Of a stretch of 64,000 nucleotides of DNA, positions 54,691-64,000 are shown one piece after another. Origin of the DNA: Zeus faber (taxonomy: Eukaryota > Chordata > Actinopteri > Zeiformes > Zeidae); contig OY482847.1 in the NCBI GenBank assembly GCA_960531495.1, positions 27,837,098 through 27,901,097 of the forward strand, in the 5' to 3' direction. The translations under genes were made by a program, and so were the position numbers. Position 1 is the stretch's first letter; each line of letters opens with the position of its first letter. Under the pieces are notes generated by a model. That model had not been told where the DNA came from and searched no databases. It saw nothing but the letters and a program-made list of their open reading frames with translations.

Positions 54691-54708
54691 GTTTCTGTGC
54701 AGTAATAT

Positions 54709-54714
54709 TTTATT
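54709..54714 (-). promoter_or_regulatory. sema6d: candidate distal polyadenylation signal of sema6d
   Basis: GTTGAAATAAAATATTACTG on the - strand; AATAAA at this site. An alternative lies at 56943-56948. Confidence 0.4.
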
Positions 54715-55084
54715 TCAACTATACATGCCGTGTTAAAAAAAAAAAAAATCAACATAAAAAACAAATGTCATGAAACAAGGACCAATATTATTTACACATT
54801 CACAGTACAAATTTACAATATATCTACACGCTCAAATACTCTGCGGAACATATGTACAGCTGGCCTTGCGTCGCCGCATCGCAAAGTAGTAAAAAAAAAG
54901 AAATGAAAGACCAAAATCTGGCTTAGTTGCACATACATGGAGCTCACACTGACACATGAAGGCTTCAATTGCAACAGATTAGATCGAGTTCGTATTGCAA
55001 TGTACAAGGCAGTCGAGCACAGCCGGTACGTGCTTGTGCATTTATGGGTGTGGATTTGTTCGTCTGTGTGTGCGAGCATGTGTA

Positions 55085-55130
<46 letters not shown>

Positions 55131-55497
55131 TGTGAAAGAGAGCCCAAACACTTTTTTCCGATGACTCGCGAAAACGGCTTTAAATACAATCATCACTTGT
55201 AAACAAAACGTGGCTTTGGGCTCAAAGGGGCAACTATAACACTCGAAAAAAAAGGGATTACATCGCTGTCACCCAAACGATGGAGCCGTTACTAAGAGAA
55301 ACCCCCCTCACCTCCCCCCGCGCTACCCCGGTCACTGTGCTATCCCGGGGGAAGCTCCGCCTCCTACGTGACCACCTCCCAATGTGACACAGTGCGTGCC
55401 CCGCTGCAGGATGTGCTGCCTCCATACTGCTTCCCGCTGTCATGAAAATACATTCGCTGCATGGCACGTCTTCTAAACAGAATTGGAACCATAGGAG

Positions 55498-56184
55498 CAG
55501 TGCTTGAAGTGGCCGGGTGTGCCGGTACTCCCCTTACTCACATGTTGGCGGAGGGGGGCTATTGAGGTTGCCATTTAACTAGGAATTTCAGAGCTTATCG
55601 ATCGCGCCCGAGTTTACCAAGATAACAGACCTGAAGTCATGGCAACATGGTGGCGCGCAGCGTTAACGGTGGAACTTCCCTTACTTTGATGCGTATAACG
55701 CCGTTCTGAACTACTCTGTAGCTTGTTATGCTGACATGGGGACTACCGGCACGAATTACAGTTCTCCGAGTTCCCATGGAATGCAGCATCACTTCCTGCC
55801 TTCTCTCAACCCTGATACAAACTTGGATCACTTTCTAATCCACCTGAACCAGAGCGCGGGCAGTGGCCTGTAGCAACGGTGGCACCAGAACTGGTGGAAT
55901 GGATGAATAAAACCAGCTGATTCCACCAAAAAGGTGCGAAATAGAAAGCGCTATCACGGATGCTCACGATCTAAAGAAATCCCGTCAGTGTCGATATATG
56001 ATCAATTACCAATAATTAAAAACTCAATAAAATATGATATATTTTACAATATGTCCATTTGAGAGGGAAGGACAGAGTACCGGCAGCTTGTGAGAAGTGC
56101 CGGTGCATGAGAAAAGTCACTTTACGCCAAAGAGTAAACCATAGTAGTGCCGGTACTGCGTATCGGTGACCACTTCAAGCACTG
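55498..56184. mobile_element. hAT-type MITE with 8-bp target duplication in the sema6d 3' region
   Basis: 687-bp element. Left CAGTGCTTGAAGTGGCC, right (reverse complement) CAGTGCTTGAAGTGGTC: 16 of 17 identical. Outside, CATAGGAG (55490-55497) and CTTAGGAG (56185-56192) form an 8-bp duplication with one mismatch. Subterminal GCCGGTAC motifs recur at both ends. No coding capacity. Confidence 0.88.
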
Positions 56185-57136
56185 CTTAGGAGAAGGAAAA
56201 AAAATTGTTTCCAAGGTAAATCGTTTTTTTTGTTGTTTCGTTTTTCGTGCTTTAGTCATTTTCTTTCTTTACTTTTGCCCTCTGGTGTGGAAAATGTCGT
56301 CGTCCTTCGCCGTTTATTTGCTTTCCACGCTCACCTCACTAGGGATTGGGGTTGTGAAAAAACCCCAAAAACATCAATATATAAAAAGAAAAGAATCGCT
56401 GATACACTATATGACAATAACATACTGAGGACCAATTGACATTGCCAATATTACATACTGTAGCTAGATCGTTTGTTGAATAAGGCACACAATGCACAGA
56501 TTCAGGATCACTTGCCTAAAAATATTGATATTCCTATTTATAAGTAACTATGTACAGGATCTCGTCATTCCCAGCATGACTCTATAGGACACATTGGTAA
56601 ATGTTGTATTGATTGTACATTGGCCACTCACAGGGGGGTGGAGGGGGGGTTCTGATGGAGGGGTTGGGGGTGGGAGATACGACCAGCGTGACGGATGACG
56701 GAGCCGTTAGATCCACTTTTTTTCCCCAATAAGGGTCAGTTCAAAGGTCGGTATTTTATGGGATTAATGCAGAAGGAGGTGAGGAGAATTCCAGATGACA
56801 CGGAGGAGCACAGTTTCTACAGGGAGCTTGTCTGAAATGTTTAACCTCCTACACATGGGCTAGTCTGGTGTTCCTAATGAGAGAAAAAAAAACAAAAACG
56901 CTGAAACCATACCTAGGCAAACCATTCTGTTAAAAAAATGTGTTTATTATTATATGAGACATGTACTTTCCCCCCATAATACCATTGCTACACAAAGAAA
57001 GAAGTCCATGAGTATTATTCTTACAGGGGGCGGGGGCAGGAGAGGTGTGGACGAGGAGGTTCTGCCATGTGTCAAACTGCTCAGTTCTAACAGTGCAGTA
57101 CGGCTGAAGCTGTAGGTGTAGGCAGCTACACCTCAT

Positions 57137-57162
57137 TGCGCGCGCGCGCGCGCGCGCACGCA

Positions 57163-57194
<32 letters not shown>

Positions 57195-57198
57195 CACA
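57137..57198. repeat. (GC)n-(GCAC)n-(CA)n alternating purine-pyrimidine tract
   Basis: GCGCGC for about 22 nt, then GCAC units, then CA units, all strictly alternating purine and pyrimidine. Confidence 0.95.
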
Positions 57199-57586
57199 GG
57201 CTAAACACCCCAATCTGGTCAGAAGTAGAGGACGCATCGAAAACTCCATCTGAACCAGAGCAGCAAAATGTATGTGGTGACAGACTGCGTAGTATCGCGA
57301 TGAGTTATTGAGTCTGTGAACCAGCAGGCAATCTCAGCCAACCACCGACTCTACACCGCCAGCCATTTTCTGCGCACGCGGCCGCGTACTTTGGACAACA
57401 CTGGGACAACAAAATAGCAGACAGCCCAATAAACAGGGCCGACCTTGTTGAATTTGCATGCGTTGATTCTGATGGTAGATCTTATCGCGTTAAGTACGAC
57501 ACTCGCCAAGAGTTTCGACGACCTACAGTAGTTCACGTGCTGTTTAGACACTAAGCCGCTGTCACACAGACACGCAGACACACAGA

Positions 57587-57591
<5 letters not shown>

Positions 57592-57660
<69 letters not shown>
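57592..57660. repeat. (CA)n microsatellite
   Basis: About 34 CA units. Confidence 0.97.
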
Positions 57661-57663
<3 letters not shown>

Positions 57664-58267
57664 AATCATTTGCTTGATCACCACTAGTGCTCCTTTTTGC
57701 ATTATGCCAATTCTGTAGATTACACGCTGGCTAGGCAACAACATGAATACTCATGGTTACTGAGGCTCCTCTCTGTTCTTTTTGCCCATATCCATCAGTC
57801 ATTTGAGAGACAGGAATATCACACCTCTCTGTTCACTTCACATTAGTGGGAAGACAGTGCTCCGAAGGCAGTGACAAATGGGACCCATTCCACTGTTTTT
57901 GAGATCAGGCCCTGGAGTGGCCTGACGTCCCAGTGTTGAAACTGTTGTTACCATTTCCAAGCTAACACTTAAGCCCAAAAGAAGGCTTGGACGCAGTGGA
58001 TCGCCGCGCCTCCTCTGTTCATGGGCTCGAGGGCAATGGGCGATGGAGAGAGGGTGGAGACGCAGGGAGAATCTTTGGCCACATGTGTGATATTTTCCCT
58101 TTTTCTGTGTGAATGAATGTGCGTATCATTCCACTGGGGAACACGCCTCCACACGCAGACACACACACACAAGGCCCTTGCCCCATCCTTAGGCACCGTG
58201 GCCCTTGGGGCTCCTGACTTAAGTGTCTGGTCCTACAGCTGGACGAGCGGCATCTCTACGTGCTCTT

Positions 58268-63453
<5,186 letters not shown>

Positions 63454-63456
63454 CTG

Positions 63457-63524
<68 letters not shown>

Positions 63525-64000
63525 GAGAGAGAGAGAGAGAGAGTGAGAGAGAAAAGATAGGAGGTGGATCAGATAAATCTGTCTCGAGTTTCAATCAGTC
63601 GCTCTGATCTGGGACCGTTAGGTGCAGAGATTACTGATGAGCTGGGTTTAACCTGCGGACACGCGTGGCCATGAGCCGCGTTCGCGGAGAAAACATATAG
63701 TCCCGACACACACGAACGCAAAAACACAGAAACCAGACGCGACGTGAGGAAGTAGAACTTTGCTCCGAGAGAGGAGCAGCTTCCTCAAAAAAAAAAGGGA
63801 TGGATAGACAGATACATAAAAATAGGCAATAGTAACACAACAATGAGAATAAAAACATCAAACTGGCAATAAGACTTGGAAATTGGCAAATATACAATAA
63901 ACCAAAAGAAATATCAATAAAGAAAAAAACAAACATGAAAATAAACATTAACCATAAAAATAAGCCTGAAAATAAACATTAACCATAAAAATAAGCCTGA
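63454..64000. other. sema6d intron to the window edge
   Basis: (GA)n at 63460-63552 abuts the exon acceptor; the rest is AT-rich. The final bases contain a short tandem duplication (AAATAAACATTAACCATAAA twice). No further sema6d exon recognised before position 64000. Confidence 0.6.

Larger units (their letters stand above)
54691..58267 (-). other. sema6d: probable sema6d 3' UTR (about 3.5 kb)
   Basis: No other gene begins here, and SEMA6D has a long 3' UTR in other vertebrates. AATAAA on the - strand at 54709-54714 or at 56943-56948 would give UTRs of about 3.5 or 1.3 kb. The interval includes a complete hAT MITE (55498-56184), a GC/GCAC/CA alternating tract (57137-57198) and a (CA)n (57592-57660). 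UTR extent is inferred, not seen. Confidence 0.45.

Overview
This is a vertebrate nuclear window, almost certainly from a teleost fish. It has interrupted genes with GT/AG introns, very long introns and intergenic DNA, abundant (CA)n/(GT)n and trinucleotide tracts, tRNA-derived fish-type SINEs and many decayed DNA transposons. There are no operons or prokaryotic signals.

Four protein-coding genes can be supported. (1) myef2 (+, 39-6042, 5' end outside the window) encodes an hnRNP-M-like RNA-binding protein; 12 exons are present, covering RRM2, a Gly/Met-rich linker and the C-terminal RRM. (2) slc24a5 (-, 7136-14975) is complete in nine exons that join in frame to 508 codons: the NCKX5 pigment-granule exchanger ('golden' in zebrafish). 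It lies tail to tail with myef2. (3) An intact RNF128/GRAIL-family E3 ligase (+, 23661-24767) has no introns. (4) sema6d (-, 58268-63453, 5' part beyond position 64000) contributes the end of the sema region, the PSI domain, two in-phase cassette-type stem exons, the transmembrane exon and the long cytoplasmic tail, followed by a probable 3.5 kb 3' UTR. The order sema6d-slc24a5-myef2 with these orientations matches human chromosome 15q21.1. From memory, the rnf128-like gene is not part of that block in mammals.

The rest is non-coding. Positions 15000-23500 hold SINE copies, a diverged 28S rRNA fragment, a Tigger-like DNA element nested in a larger inverted-repeat element, and long simple repeats. 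Positions 24800-54700 are the gene desert downstream of sema6d. It carries hAT and Harbinger-type elements (several with both terminal repeats and target-site duplications visible), dispersed repeat pairs, a 1.1 kb minisatellite of 16-bp units with a 176-bp higher-order period, and many microsatellites. Most long open frames in the window are simple-repeat translations.

I do not see a novel multi-gene system. The most interesting signals are the intronless ligase gene inside a conserved pigment/semaphorin block, a 30-glycine run in myef2, simple repeats placed at splice sites of slc24a5 and sema6d, the higher-order minisatellite, and the nested or complete transposons.
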